A stretch of DNA of 18,175 bases. It comes from JBCDCP01 sp039181495 (GTDB taxonomy: Bacteria; Pseudomonadota; Alphaproteobacteria; Rhizobiales; Tepidamorphaceae). The notes beneath the pieces were generated by a model that saw only the letters and a program-made list of their open reading frames with translations, searched no databases and was not told the DNA's origin. The stretch spans positions 1-18,175 of the forward strand of contig JBCDCP010000062.1 in the NCBI GenBank assembly GCA_039181495.1, in the 5' to 3' direction. Below are positions 7,476 through 15,419 of the stretch, in pieces. The position numbers were made by a program, and so were the translations under genes. Positions within the stretch are counted from its first letter, which is position 1. Each line of letters starts with the position of its first letter.

Positions 7476-9716
7476 TTAGGCTTCCTGCCGCTGGACCAGT
7501 TCGGCAAACGCTCCCTTGCGCCGCCTGAGCTGCCCGTAGCTGCCCGACTGGACGATCGACCCGTCGACGATCACGCAGATGCGGTCGGCATTGCGGATGG
7601 TCGACAATCTGTGCGCAACGACGATCCTCGTGATCGACAGTCTCTCGAGGCTCTCGGTCACGATCGCCTGCGTGCGGTTGTCCAGCGCGCTGGTCGCTTC
7701 ATCGAAGATAATGATCCGCGGCTGGCCCAGAAGCGCACGCGCGATCAATAGCCGTTGCCGTTGTCCGCCAGACAGGGTCGGCCCGCCTTCGGTCAAGGGC
7801 GTGTGCAGCCCCATCGGAAACTGCTCGAGGTCTTTTTCGAGGCCTGCGTCGATGCAGGCCTGATGGCATTGCTCCAGCGTTGCCGGGGACGCGCCGCGAA
7901 TATTCTCCATCAGCGTGCCAGCAAACACGCGGCCATTCTGGGTGACAACGCCGATCTGCCGACGTACCAGAGTTGTATCGAGGCCGGCGAGGTCCTGTCC
8001 GTCGAACATGACAGTTCCGGAATCCGGTTTCTCCAGTCCGAGGAGGAGACGGACCAGCGTAGACTTTCCCGAGCCCGACGGACCGACCAGCGCGACATGC
8101 TCGCCAGCCGCAACGGAGAAATTCAGGTCCCGGAGCACCGGCGCTGCTTCGCCATATCCGAAGCTGACGCCGACAGCCTCGACGGTGCCGGTGAGCGTGC
8201 CGGGGTCGGCTGCGTCGGTCGGGACTTCCGGCTCAGCCTGGAGAACAGGCAGAGCGCGTTGCCATTCTGGAATGGCATCGACAAGGTCAAGCACTGCCGA
8301 ACCCAATCCGCCGATACCGGCCTGCAGCGCGCCAAAGGCGGCAAGGAACGCAATGAACCTGCCTGCAGTGAAGTCAGGGCCTGTCAGTAGGCCAGCCGAC
8401 GCAAAAAGCGTTGCAAGGGACAATATCGACAATGTCGGCATCAAGGCTGAGACATGACCGCCAATGCGGCGTGCCGCCACGATGGCTTCGCGCTCATCTG
8501 CGTAGCGATCGGCCCAGCGCGAGAATGCCCGCAGTTCTGCCCCGGCGATGCGCAACTTGATAATGCCCTCGAGGATCTCGAAGACGAAACCGGACAGCCA
8601 ACCGGCCAGTTCGACCTGCCGCCGGTAGAAGCGCAATTGCATCAGCCCGGCGCCAAAGTTCAGGGCAACGATCAGCAGGATGAGCGCCAGAGCCACCAGC
8701 GCCAGACGCCAATCGTAGAACATCAGCAAGCCCAGATAGAAGACTGAGAATGCAGCCGTCACCGTGGCGGCCAGGATCACTGAAACGAGCACGTTGCGCA
8801 TTGTTTCGACACCGGCGATCCGCTGCCTGAGATCGCCCGACGAATAGCCCTTGAAGAACGATGCCGGTAGCTTGAGGACCCTGTCCCAGACAGCAGCGCG
8901 CAGCACCAGCGAGGCGCGGCCATCAATCCGTAGCAACGCCGTCTCCCGCGCAATCGCGAAAAGCAGCGAAACGCCGGCCGCGACCAGCAGCGCAAAGGCA
9001 ATTTCAGCAAGCATCAAACGTCGGCCCGAAGGGATGATGCTGTCGACGATGAATCCTGTGGCAATCGGGATCAGTGCACCGACCAGACCAGCCACGAGTC
9101 CCGCCAGTGCAACGATCTGAAGGTCTCGTCTGATGACCGGAAGGACCATGCGCAGCAAAGCGCCGACACCGCTGATTTCTTCCGGCATCGACAAGTAGAT
9201 CATCCAGCCGAATGGGGTGATCGACGCGGCAAGGTTCTGATCAACCGGTTGTTCGGTGCCCAGTTCCGGATCAAACAGCACATAGCCGCGGCCGGTCTGT
9301 TTCAGAAGCGCGACAGGACGTGCTTCGTCGGCGCTGTCTTCTGAGTCCGCAAGAAAGCCGATGAAGTCGCCGTGCTCGCCACGCCACCATTCCGTTGGCA
9401 GCACCAGCCGCCTCTTTCGCGCGCCAAGCAAATGAGCGGCAGATGACACGTCCTCACACAGTGTCAGACGGTCGAGCGCAACACCGGATCGACGGGCATC
9501 GAAGCCAGAGCGCTCAAGCACCGCCAGTACGGCGGATGCGGCCGGTGACGCGGCGGTCGCCGGTCCGGCTTTCGCACCAACCACGCTGGCCAATCGCGTC
9601 AAACTACGCTGCAGCGTGTCCTGTGCCTTGGCTGCAGAGCGCGCCATCTGGTCGATGACCGCAGCATCCTGCGCTGGGCCAGCTCTCTGATCGATTGTGG
9701 TTGTCTTGCGCGCCAT
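7476..9716 (-). CDS. NHLM-type bacteriocin-system ABC transporter, ATP-binding/permease (no active peptidase)
   Basis: A 746-residue half-transporter matching the second ABC protein of NHLM export systems. Residues 1-60 are Ala-rich and possibly coiled. Residues 65-180 look like a degenerate peptidase-like domain (VALLKQTGRGYVLFDPELG) without the C39 Cys-His-Asp set. Six membrane helices span about 195-470. The ATPase domain from about 510 has Walker A GPSGSGKS (545-552), the signature LSGGQRQRLLIARALL, Walker B IIIFDEATSALD and the switch VAHRLST, so ATP hydrolysis should be intact. The start lies 5 bp after the stop of the C39 exporter gene. The two ABC proteins probably form a heterodimeric inner-membrane exporter, with the upstream partner supplying the protease. 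Confidence 0.9.
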   Translation of the reverse strand: MARKTTTIDQRAGPAQDAAVIDQMARSAAKAQDTLQRSLTRLASVVGAKAGPATAASPAASAVLAVLERSGFDARRSGVALDRLTLCEDVSSAAHLLGARKRRLVLPTEWWRGEHGDFIGFLADSEDSADEARPVALLKQTGRGYVLFDPELGTEQPVDQNLAASITPFGWMIYLSMPEEISGVGALLRMVLPVIRRDLQIVALAGLVAGLVGALIPIATGFIVDSIIPSGRRLMLAEIAFALLVAAGVSLLFAIARETALLRIDGRASLVLRAAVWDRVLKLPASFFKGYSSGDLRQRIAGVETMRNVLVSVILAATVTAAFSVFYLGLLMFYDWRLALVALALILLIVALNFGAGLMQLRFYRRQVELAGWLSGFVFEILEGIIKLRIAGAELRAFSRWADRYADEREAIVAARRIGGHVSALMPTLSILSLATLFASAGLLTGPDFTAGRFIAFLAAFGALQAGIGGLGSAVLDLVDAIPEWQRALPVLQAEPEVPTDAADPGTLTGTVEAVGVSFGYGEAAPVLRDLNFSVAAGEHVALVGPSGSGKSTLVRLLLGLEKPDSGTVMFDGQDLAGLDTTLVRRQIGVVTQNGRVFAGTLMENIRGASPATLEQCHQACIDAGLEKDLEQFPMGLHTPLTEGGPTLSGGQRQRLLIARALLGQPRIIIFDEATSALDNRTQAIVTESLERLSITRIVVAHRLSTIRNADRICVIVDGSIVQSGSYGQLRRRKGAFAELVQRQEA

Positions 9717-9721
9717 ATCTG

Positions 9722-11902
9722 TCAGGACTCCAGCAGGGTCTTGTAGGCGCCGCCTGAGGCGAGCAGGCGTCTGTGTCGCCCGCGCTCGACCGGCTTGCCG
9801 CGTTCGAGAACCAGGATCTCGTCGCAGTCGCGGATCGTGCTGAGCCGATGGGCGATGATCACCAATGTGGCGCCGCGGGCACGGATGTTGGTCATCAGCT
9901 CGGCTTCGGTGGTGGCATCCAGCGCACTGGTTGCCTCATCCATGACGATGATGGCCGGATCGCAGGTCAACGCCCGCGCGATCTCAAGTCTCTGCTTCTG
10001 GCCACCGGAGAAGTTGCGGCCGCCTTCTTCGACCAGGCTGTCATAGGCGCCTGATCTGGCTGCAATCACATCGTGGATCATGGCATCGCGTGCGGCCCGG
10101 ACGATGGCACTTTCGGGCACGGTTGGATCCCAGAGTGTCAGGTTGTCCCGTACCGTGCCTTCAAACAATGTGATCGTCTGGTCGATATAGGCGATCCGAT
10201 TGGTCAGCGCCTGACGGGGCCATTCGCTGATCGGTTTGTCGCCGATGCGAACCTCGCCCTGTTGTGGCGGATAGAGCCCGACAATGAGCCGACCAATCGT
10301 CGATTTGCCCGAACCTGATCCGCCAACAAGCGCGACACTGCGCCCCGGTTTGACGGTGAGATTGAGGTCTTCGATCAACGGCGGATCAAGAGGCAGGTAA
10401 CCGAAGGCAACGTCCCTTAGCTCGATCCGACCATCGGGAAGGTTGGTCACCTGGTCCGCGACGCTTTCAGCGCCCTCGTCCAGAGGATGATGGAGCACGT
10501 CGTCAGTGCGCTCGGTGAACGAACGGAGTTCCTGAAAGCTGGTCCCGAGCGAAACCAGTGCGACGACCGGTCCCATGAAGCTCGCGGATAGCGATTGAAG
10601 CGCAACAAGCGTACCGATCGTGATCGCTCCGGACATGACCTCGAGCCCGCCGATCAGCAGAACACCCGTCGCGGTCAGAGTCCCGAGGAACTGCGGAATT
10701 GCGCGGATCAAAACCATGCGCTGGCCGACACTCTGGCCGGTGCTGACAAGCTGGGCATGCAAGCCGGACCACCGCGTGAAGAAGGCGTCTTCCGTACCGG
10801 CCGCCTTGAATGTCTCGATGTCGTGCAGACCGGCGATCTCGACACCACCCAGTTTGCCCGCGTCGATGGACAGCTTGCGATGCGCATCGACAATCACCTG
10901 ACTGGATAGGAGTACGGCCGCGATGTTGAGGCCCGCCAGTACGATAACCAGCAGGGCCACTGCCGGGCTGAACAGAAAGATCAGGATCAGAAAGAAGCTC
11001 GCAGTGATGAGGTTGAGAAGCGTTTCCGCCGCTTCACCCGTAAGCAGCCCAGCAATGCCGTCTGACAGGCCGAGCCGGCCCGCCACTTCACCGGCGTAGC
11101 GCGTTCCAAAGTACAGGGCAGGCAAGTGCAGGATGTGGGCGAACAGCTCACCTGCACCATCCACCGCCAGACGCGTTTCAGTGCGCAAGAGCGCACGGTT
11201 TCGCAGTTCAAGCAGGAAGAACTGCACGATTGCGGTCGCCGCCATCCCGAGGATAAGCGGCAAGAGCCAGTTCTGCAGATCGCGCACGAGGACGTAGTCG
11301 ACGAAGACGCGTCCGAACAGCGGGGCCAGCAGACCGGGCAGAACGAGCAGAAGGCTGGCTGCCATCAGGAATGCAAGTCCTGAACGCGCGGTGCTCACCC
11401 GGCCGAACAGTGAAGCCGCAAGGCTCGGCCGTTCTTCGGCGGTCTTGAAGTCTGGGCCCGGCTCGAACACCAGCACCACGCCAGTAAAGCGCTCATCAAA
11501 CTCCTGCATCGGCATGGCGCGTGGTCCGAATGCAGGATCGTTCACCCAGACCTTGCCGGCGCCGATACCCTCGATGACGAGAAAGTGGCAGAAGTCGACA
11601 AATGCGATGGCCGGCATGGGCAACTCGCGCAGATGCTCGGGCTCAGCCTTAAGGCCCTTCGCATTCAACCCAAAATGCCGCGCAGCGCGAATGATGTTGG
11701 AGGCTTTTGTGCCGTCCCGCGACACACCGCAAAGCCCGCGCAGTTGCTCAAGTGGAACGTGACGACCGTATCGACCCAGGATCATGGCCAGCGAGGCCGC
11801 ACCGCATTCCGCCGCCTCGAGCTGCAGAATGGTGGGTGTCCTGGCGCGCGATCCCACGCGCGGCCGCAGCCGTCTTGGCGTGGTGGGTTGAACCTCAGCC
11901 AT
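9722..11902 (-). CDS. NHLM-type peptidase-containing (C39) ABC exporter
   Basis: A 726-residue bacteriocin-processing ABC exporter. The N-terminal C39 peptidase (about 22-145) shows the complete active site: oxyanion Q27 (ILQLEAAECG), nucleophile C33, H106 (FCHFLVIEG) and D122 (VNDPAFGPR). The segment GVSRDGTKASNIIRAARHFG is typical of the NHLM peptidase/ATP-binding family. Six membrane helices span about 175-450. The ATPase domain has GGSGSGKS (near 527-534), FSGGQKQRLEIARAL, IIVMDEATSALD and IAHRLST. It should remove a double-glycine-type leader and pump the core across the inner membrane. The gene overlaps the adaptor gene by 8 bp, indicating translational coupling. The peptide at 6576-6878 is the only visible candidate substrate. 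Confidence 0.93.
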   Translation of the reverse strand: MAEVQPTTPRRLRPRVGSRARTPTILQLEAAECGAASLAMILGRYGRHVPLEQLRGLCGVSRDGTKASNIIRAARHFGLNAKGLKAEPEHLRELPMPAIAFVDFCHFLVIEGIGAGKVWVNDPAFGPRAMPMQEFDERFTGVVLVFEPGPDFKTAEERPSLAASLFGRVSTARSGLAFLMAASLLLVLPGLLAPLFGRVFVDYVLVRDLQNWLLPLILGMAATAIVQFFLLELRNRALLRTETRLAVDGAGELFAHILHLPALYFGTRYAGEVAGRLGLSDGIAGLLTGEAAETLLNLITASFFLILIFLFSPAVALLVIVLAGLNIAAVLLSSQVIVDAHRKLSIDAGKLGGVEIAGLHDIETFKAAGTEDAFFTRWSGLHAQLVSTGQSVGQRMVLIRAIPQFLGTLTATGVLLIGGLEVMSGAITIGTLVALQSLSASFMGPVVALVSLGTSFQELRSFTERTDDVLHHPLDEGAESVADQVTNLPDGRIELRDVAFGYLPLDPPLIEDLNLTVKPGRSVALVGGSGSGKSTIGRLIVGLYPPQQGEVRIGDKPISEWPRQALTNRIAYIDQTITLFEGTVRDNLTLWDPTVPESAIVRAARDAMIHDVIAARSGAYDSLVEEGGRNFSGGQKQRLEIARALTCDPAIIVMDEATSALDATTEAELMTNIRARGATLVIIAHRLSTIRDCDEILVLERGKPVERGRHRRLLASGGAYKTLLES

Positions 11903-13175
11903 CAGTGAAGTCCAGCAGGGCGTAGAGACGGGGCGCGATCAGGTTGATCAGCGGGATGCGGTCAACAACGATGCGTGCTTCGAGCAGATTTCCCGGCTCA
12001 ATCGTCGTGTCTGGACCATTCGAGGATGACCACGCAAGCCCACTTGGATTGGTCGCATCCTGCTCCAGAGCAACACGCACTTCGAACAGAGCACCACCCG
12101 CAGCCAACTGCGTCACGAGAGCATCGTTGCGCAGCACACGGCGCATGCCCGCCGGTGTGGCTGGTACCTCCGACACAGACACCACATCCGCCGACACGAA
12201 GCCGAATTCCGCTCTGCGATAACCGCTTGGAACAAGCTCGACCTCCATACCCTGCTGCACGCGCTTGCCTTCATCAGCCGGCACGAAAAGCACGGCGATC
12301 ATCGCTTCAGAATCTGAGGCGGGATCGGTGTCCGACGGTTCGATCGTGGCCAGCGGCGCCCCTGCAGCCAGCACATCACCGCGCTCAACTTTGACCTCGA
12401 CCACGCGCCCGTCATAGGGGCTGCGCAGCGCGCTTTCGCGCTCAATGCGTTCATCGAGCCGTTCAACCTGTCGAGTAATCGCCTCAAGTTGCAGGCGTTC
12501 ATCTAGCAGCGAGATGCGCGCCGAGTTTTCGCGTTCCAGTCGACGCAGGCCAATGGCCCCCTCTTCGCTGTCCAGGATGGCAAGCCGTTCGAGCGTCTCT
12601 GTTCTCAGGATCTCGGTATCGATCAGTTCGTCCCGGCTGGTGATGCGGCGTTCAACGAGCTCCTCGATGGCATTCGTTTTCTCCTCAAGAAGCTCAAGGC
12701 TGCGCCCGATCGCTCTCCTGCCAGCCGCGATTGCCGCCAGCCGTACGGTTTCTGCGGCCAACTCACTTGCGTTGCGCTCGTCATAGATGCGCTGGAGTTC
12801 GGACAATCGGCGGGCGGCATCATTGCGTTGGGCCTGAACTTCGGCAAGCTCCGCCTGCAGTTCCGAAAGCCTGAATTGAGCGACGATGGCGTCGCGTTCG
12901 ACGCTGTCTCCGGGCGCCAGTTGCAGGTCTTCAATACGGCCTGCCTTGTCAGCCACGATTTCGCGCAGACCCGCCGGCTGCAGGATGACGCCGCGACCAT
13001 CAACCAGCACATTGCCTTTGAGCGTCGCCACCCAGGCGACAGCGATGGCGATGATCGCAAACAACGTGACGAAAGCGAGCCACGCCCGGCCACTTACAAG
13101 CGTATGGGGACGGTCGGTCTGTTCTGGAGACGCCAGTCTGTCCAGTGCTGCCTTTCGGTAGATCGATCTCGCCAT
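11895..13175 (-). CDS. NHLM-type HlyD-family secretion adaptor
   Basis: A 426-residue membrane fusion protein, first gene of the export operon. After a short cytoplasmic N-terminus (YRKAALDRLASPEQTD, characteristic of the NHLM HlyD family) comes one membrane helix at about 31-50. A lipoyl/barrel-sandwich half follows (LREIVADKAGRIEDLQLAPG), then a long coiled coil (about 105-250, rich in Glu/Arg/Leu), the second lipoyl half (LRSPYDGRVVEVKVERGDVL) and a beta-barrel C-terminus. It should link the inner-membrane ABC pair to the periplasm and an outer-membrane channel. No TolC homologue is encoded here, so a housekeeping one must serve, if any. The ribosome site before ATG 13175 is weak. The gene lies downstream of a strong inverted repeat at 13222-13259. 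Confidence 0.9.
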   Translation of the reverse strand: MARSIYRKAALDRLASPEQTDRPHTLVSGRAWLAFVTLFAIIAIAVAWVATLKGNVLVDGRGVILQPAGLREIVADKAGRIEDLQLAPGDSVERDAIVAQFRLSELQAELAEVQAQRNDAARRLSELQRIYDERNASELAAETVRLAAIAAGRRAIGRSLELLEEKTNAIEELVERRITSRDELIDTEILRTETLERLAILDSEEGAIGLRRLERENSARISLLDERLQLEAITRQVERLDERIERESALRSPYDGRVVEVKVERGDVLAAGAPLATIEPSDTDPASDSEAMIAVLFVPADEGKRVQQGMEVELVPSGYRRAEFGFVSADVVSVSEVPATPAGMRRVLRNDALVTQLAAGGALFEVRVALEQDATNPSGLAWSSSNGPDTTIEPGNLLEARIVVDRIPLINLIAPRLYALLDFTDG

Positions 13176-13221
13176 TACTCAGTACTTGCGCGGCCAACAG
13201 GCACAGCTCAAAGGCTGACGC

Positions 13222-13259
13222 CCGTGCCAATACGGGACAAGTCTCCCATACTGGCACGG
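13222..13259 (-). promoter_or_regulatory. Long inverted repeat upstream of the export operon
   Basis: CCGTGCCAATACGGGA (13222-13237) and TCCCATACTGGCACGG (13244-13259) pair at 14 of 16 positions around the 6-nt spacer CAAGTC. The repeat lies 47-84 bp before the start of the HlyD-type gene. There is no T-run in the operon direction, so it is not a plain terminator. An operator for the export operon or a leader-RNA hairpin are the likely readings. It does not resemble a CRP site. Confidence 0.55.
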
Positions 13260-13381
13260 AACATTCCGGCCTCGAACTGTCTGAAACTGATAAGGCAAAT
13301 GGCTTGCCATGCTGCATTGCACAGCGCGGGAGGCCTGATCGAGTCAGGCCGAGCTCGGCGAAAGCGCCAAGAAAGCCGTCT

Positions 13382-13418
13382 TGCGGGCGCGCAAATCCGC
13401 GAACGAACCGCGCCCGCA
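13382..13418 (-). terminator. GC-rich terminator-like hairpin after the Tat-exported protein gene
   Basis: TGCGGGCGCG (13382-13391) and CGCGCCCGCA (13409-13418) are perfect 10-nt arms around a 17-nt loop, starting 13 bp after the stop of the gene ending at 13432. In the gene's own direction the hairpin is followed by AAGACGG, not a T-tract. In the + direction TTTGTATTGATT follows. It may stall or end transcription before the export operon, which would then need its own promoter in about 13176-13380. Confidence 0.5.
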
Positions 13419-13431
13419 TTTGTATTGATTG

Positions 13432-13872
13432 TCAGCTCAGGTGAATTGCCATTCCGCTGAGATCGAGATTGGCCATCAGGCCGATCTGATGGCCCGAGAG
13501 ATGAAGTACGACGCCATTGCTGTTCTTCATCTTGATGCCGCGCACGCCACCGGCTGCCACGGCACCACCACCGACCGCGGCGTAGATACCCTCGATATCG
13601 CTTGGGTGATCAATGTACTCGGCGGTGCCGACAAATTCGGTCACCGACCCGCCGAACACCAGGCCGGCGCTAATGCCCCCGACACTCAGCCGGTAATGAC
13701 GGCCCCGTAGCGTCAAGGTGCCGCTGCCGCCCTGGCCACCCAGCCACCATCCACCTTTGATGACCTTGATACGAACATGGCCGGTGCCTGCCTGCGCTGG
13801 TGCTGCCACCATTGTCGCAAGCAGTGATCCTAGTGCCGCCATTCCAAAACGGCGTCGAGAAAAAATCGTCAT
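13432..13872 (-). CDS. Small Tat-exported beta-rich protein, possibly EipA/DUF1134-like
   Basis: 146 residues from ATG 13872, chosen because GGGAGGG lies about 5 nt upstream and a textbook twin-arginine leader follows: MTIFSRRRFGMAALGSLLAT, then a probable cleavage site at APAQA/GTGHV. The mature ~118 residues are strongly Gly-rich and beta-like (IKVIKGGWWLGGQGGSGTLTL, SVGGISAGLVFGGS, YAAVGGGAVAAGGVRGIK, LSGHQIGLMANLDLSGMAI). This resembles small alphaproteobacterial envelope proteins; the spacing recalls EipA/DUF1134, but I cannot confirm it. It is an exported, folded periplasmic protein of unknown function. It lies upstream of the export operon on the same strand, with a 256-bp gap containing a hairpin and a separate inverted repeat, so co-transcription is uncertain. 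Confidence 0.7.
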   Translation of the reverse strand: MTIFSRRRFGMAALGSLLATMVAAPAQAGTGHVRIKVIKGGWWLGGQGGSGTLTLRGRHYRLSVGGISAGLVFGGSVTEFVGTAEYIDHPSDIEGIYAAVGGGAVAAGGVRGIKMKNSNGVVLHLSGHQIGLMANLDLSGMAIHLS

Positions 13873-13929
13873 GTTACCCTCCCAGGCATGGGCCCGCTTC
13901 CCTGGACGCATCAGTGTCGCGCAAAAACG

Positions 13930-13979
13930 CCAAAATGACCAGAAACTGACCATCCAACTGACACTGTGGCCATTTTTGG
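13930..13979 (-). promoter_or_regulatory. Inverted repeat enclosing three helically spaced TGAC sites upstream of the Tat-exported gene
   Basis: CCAAAATGACCA (13930-13941) and TGGCCATTTTTGG (13967-13979) are imperfect inverted arms. TGAC occurs at 13936, 13947 and 13959, spaced 11 and 12 bp, each in a similar context (ATGACC, CTGACC, CTGACA). The block lies 58-107 bp before ATG 13872. Tandem sites one helical turn apart are typical of response-regulator or activator binding. No factor can be assigned. Confidence 0.4.
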
Positions 13980-14179
13980 GAGTTTGGATCCTAATGACGA
14001 CTGCGCGGCATTTTGCCAGTGAAGTGCGTCTCTTTGGACACGGGCGTGACCTCCAACGAACAGTCCCAGCCGTGGTCTGTACTGGATCGCTGCAAGCAGC
14101 CTAATGCCTGTCACGCCACTTCTCAGCGCGGCCGTGCCGCACTCGAAGCACCAAAGTTTCGGTTGGTAATCGGTGGGAA
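13980..14179. other. Intergenic remainder between the Tat-exported gene's upstream repeats and ald
   Basis: With the repeats above, this forms a 307-bp gene-free stretch (13873-14179). I see no convincing gene and no leader-type small peptide on either strand. One small hairpin GCGGC-CGT-GCCGC (14128-14140) lies about 40 bp past the ald stop and could help end that transcript, but no T-tract follows. Confidence 0.5.
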
Positions 14180-15298
14180 CTAGGCTGCTGTCGCTTGCTC
14201 CGGTGGTGTGTGCTCGTAGCCCAGTTCGCGGGCAACGGCAGAATGGGTCACCTTGCCGTCCCAGACGTTCAGTCCGTTTAACAAGTGATCGTCATTTGCG
14301 AGTGCCGTCTTCCAACCCAAATCAGCAATCGCCAGGGCATGGGGCAGGGTCACATTGTTCAGCGCATAGGTTGAGGTTCGCGCGACCGCGCCAGGCATGT
14401 TCGCCACGCAGTAGTGAACCACGCCATCAATGGTGAAGGTGGGGTCGGCATGGGTTGTTGCCCGGGAGGTCTCGAAACACCCGCCCTGATCGATCGCCAC
14501 GTCAACGAGCACTGCGCCCTTCTTCATTTTTCCAAGCATCGCACGCGTCACAAGTTTCGGCGCCGCCGCTCCGGGGATCAGCACAGCACCGATCACGAGA
14601 TCGGCCTCGGACACGCTTTCTTCCAGATTGATCCGGCTTGAGAATCTTGTCTTGGCGCGGGCCTCAAAGTGGATTGCCAGGCGCTCAAGGACAGTCGGGT
14701 TCCTGTCAAGGATCGTGACATCGGCACCCAGCCCGACCGCCATTTGGGCGGCGTTGAAGCCGACCACACCGCCGCCGATCACGGCGACTTTGCCGGGCAT
14801 AACGCCCGGCACGCCTCCAAGAAGGATACCTCTCCCGCCGTGCTCCTTTTCAAGGCAGCTCGCGCCGGCCTGGATCGACATCCGCCCCGCGACCTGACTC
14901 ATCGGCTTGAGCAAAGGCAGGCCACCATCTGAATCGGTTACGGTTTCATAGGCAATGCAGATGGCGCCTGAAGCCACGAGATCGCGCGTCTGATCGGGAT
15001 CTGGTGCCAGATGCAGATAGGTGTAGAGAATCTGACCGGGGCGCAGCATCTGTCGCTCAACAGCCTGCGGCTCCTTAACTTTGACGATCATGTCTGCGGC
15101 TTCGAACACCGCCTGTGCTGTATCGCAAATCGTGGCGCCAGCGGATTGGTAGTCATCATCTTCCGCCCCGATGCCGGCACCCGCACCGGTTTCGACAATT
15201 GCCTCATGTCCGTGATGCACAATCTCGGCGACGCTCTCCGGCGTCAGGCCGACGCGATATTCGTGGTTCTTGATTTCCTTGGGGATGCCAACGCGCAT
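14180..15298 (-). CDS. ald: Alanine dehydrogenase (NAD+)
   Basis: 372 residues from ATG 15298. This start gives the canonical N-terminus [20 protein letters not shown]; the open frame upstream to 15499 is not conserved-looking and overlaps the TetR gene. It catalyses reversible oxidative deamination of L-alanine to pyruvate and ammonia in the cytoplasm. Visible family features are KVKEP with the substrate-binding Lys (near residue 75), the active-site His in LHLAPD (near 96), the nucleotide-binding loop [29 protein letters not shown] (split as glycine-rich turn and acidic end) and the C-terminal [15 protein letters not shown]. Length is standard. No Lrp/AsnC-type regulator lies next to it, which is the common arrangement elsewhere. 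It is co-directional with the TetR gene, 121 bp upstream, so some read-through is possible. Confidence 0.95.
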   Translation of the reverse strand: MRVGIPKEIKNHEYRVGLTPESVAEIVHHGHEAIVETGAGAGIGAEDDDYQSAGATICDTAQAVFEAADMIVKVKEPQAVERQMLRPGQILYTYLHLAPDPDQTRDLVASGAICIAYETVTDSDGGLPLLKPMSQVAGRMSIQAGASCLEKEHGGRGILLGGVPGVMPGKVAVIGGGVVGFNAAQMAVGLGADVTILDRNPTVLERLAIHFEARAKTRFSSRINLEESVSEADLVIGAVLIPGAAAPKLVTRAMLGKMKKGAVLVDVAIDQGGCFETSRATTHADPTFTIDGVVHYCVANMPGAVARTSTYALNNVTLPHALAIADLGWKTALANDDHLLNGLNVWDGKVTHSAVARELGYEHTPPEQATAA

Positions 15299-15419
15299 GG
15301 TCTTACAGCCTCGCACACGTAAAAATGCAGCGTCGCGCGGGTCGGCGCCGAATGCAATTCGCCAAATTGTTGAGCGTGTTGTCTTCCCACCCAAGGGCGA
15401 AGAACGCCGGACGCAGCAG

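Noticed and set aside
13212..13228. Possible sigma-54 promoter (TGGCACG on the minus strand) before the export operon
   Set aside because: The -24 half matches, but the GC of the -12 element is one base out of register and the TTGC is absent. The match is better explained as an arm of the inverted repeat.
13299..13310. Short palindrome ATGGC-TT-GCCAT
   Set aside because: Only 5-bp arms in a GC-rich gap; this size is expected by chance and nothing else supports it.
13872..13953. Upstream extension of the Tat-exported protein to an ATG at 13953
   Set aside because: The extension would bury the twin-arginine signal and pass through the regulatory repeats. The ATG at 13872 has a good ribosome site.
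13911..14114. Minus-strand 67-codon frame upstream of the Tat-exported gene, considered as a second peptide precursor
   Set aside because: It has no double-glycine leader, no acidic EL-x3-EL pattern and no ribosome site, and it overlaps the operator-like repeats.
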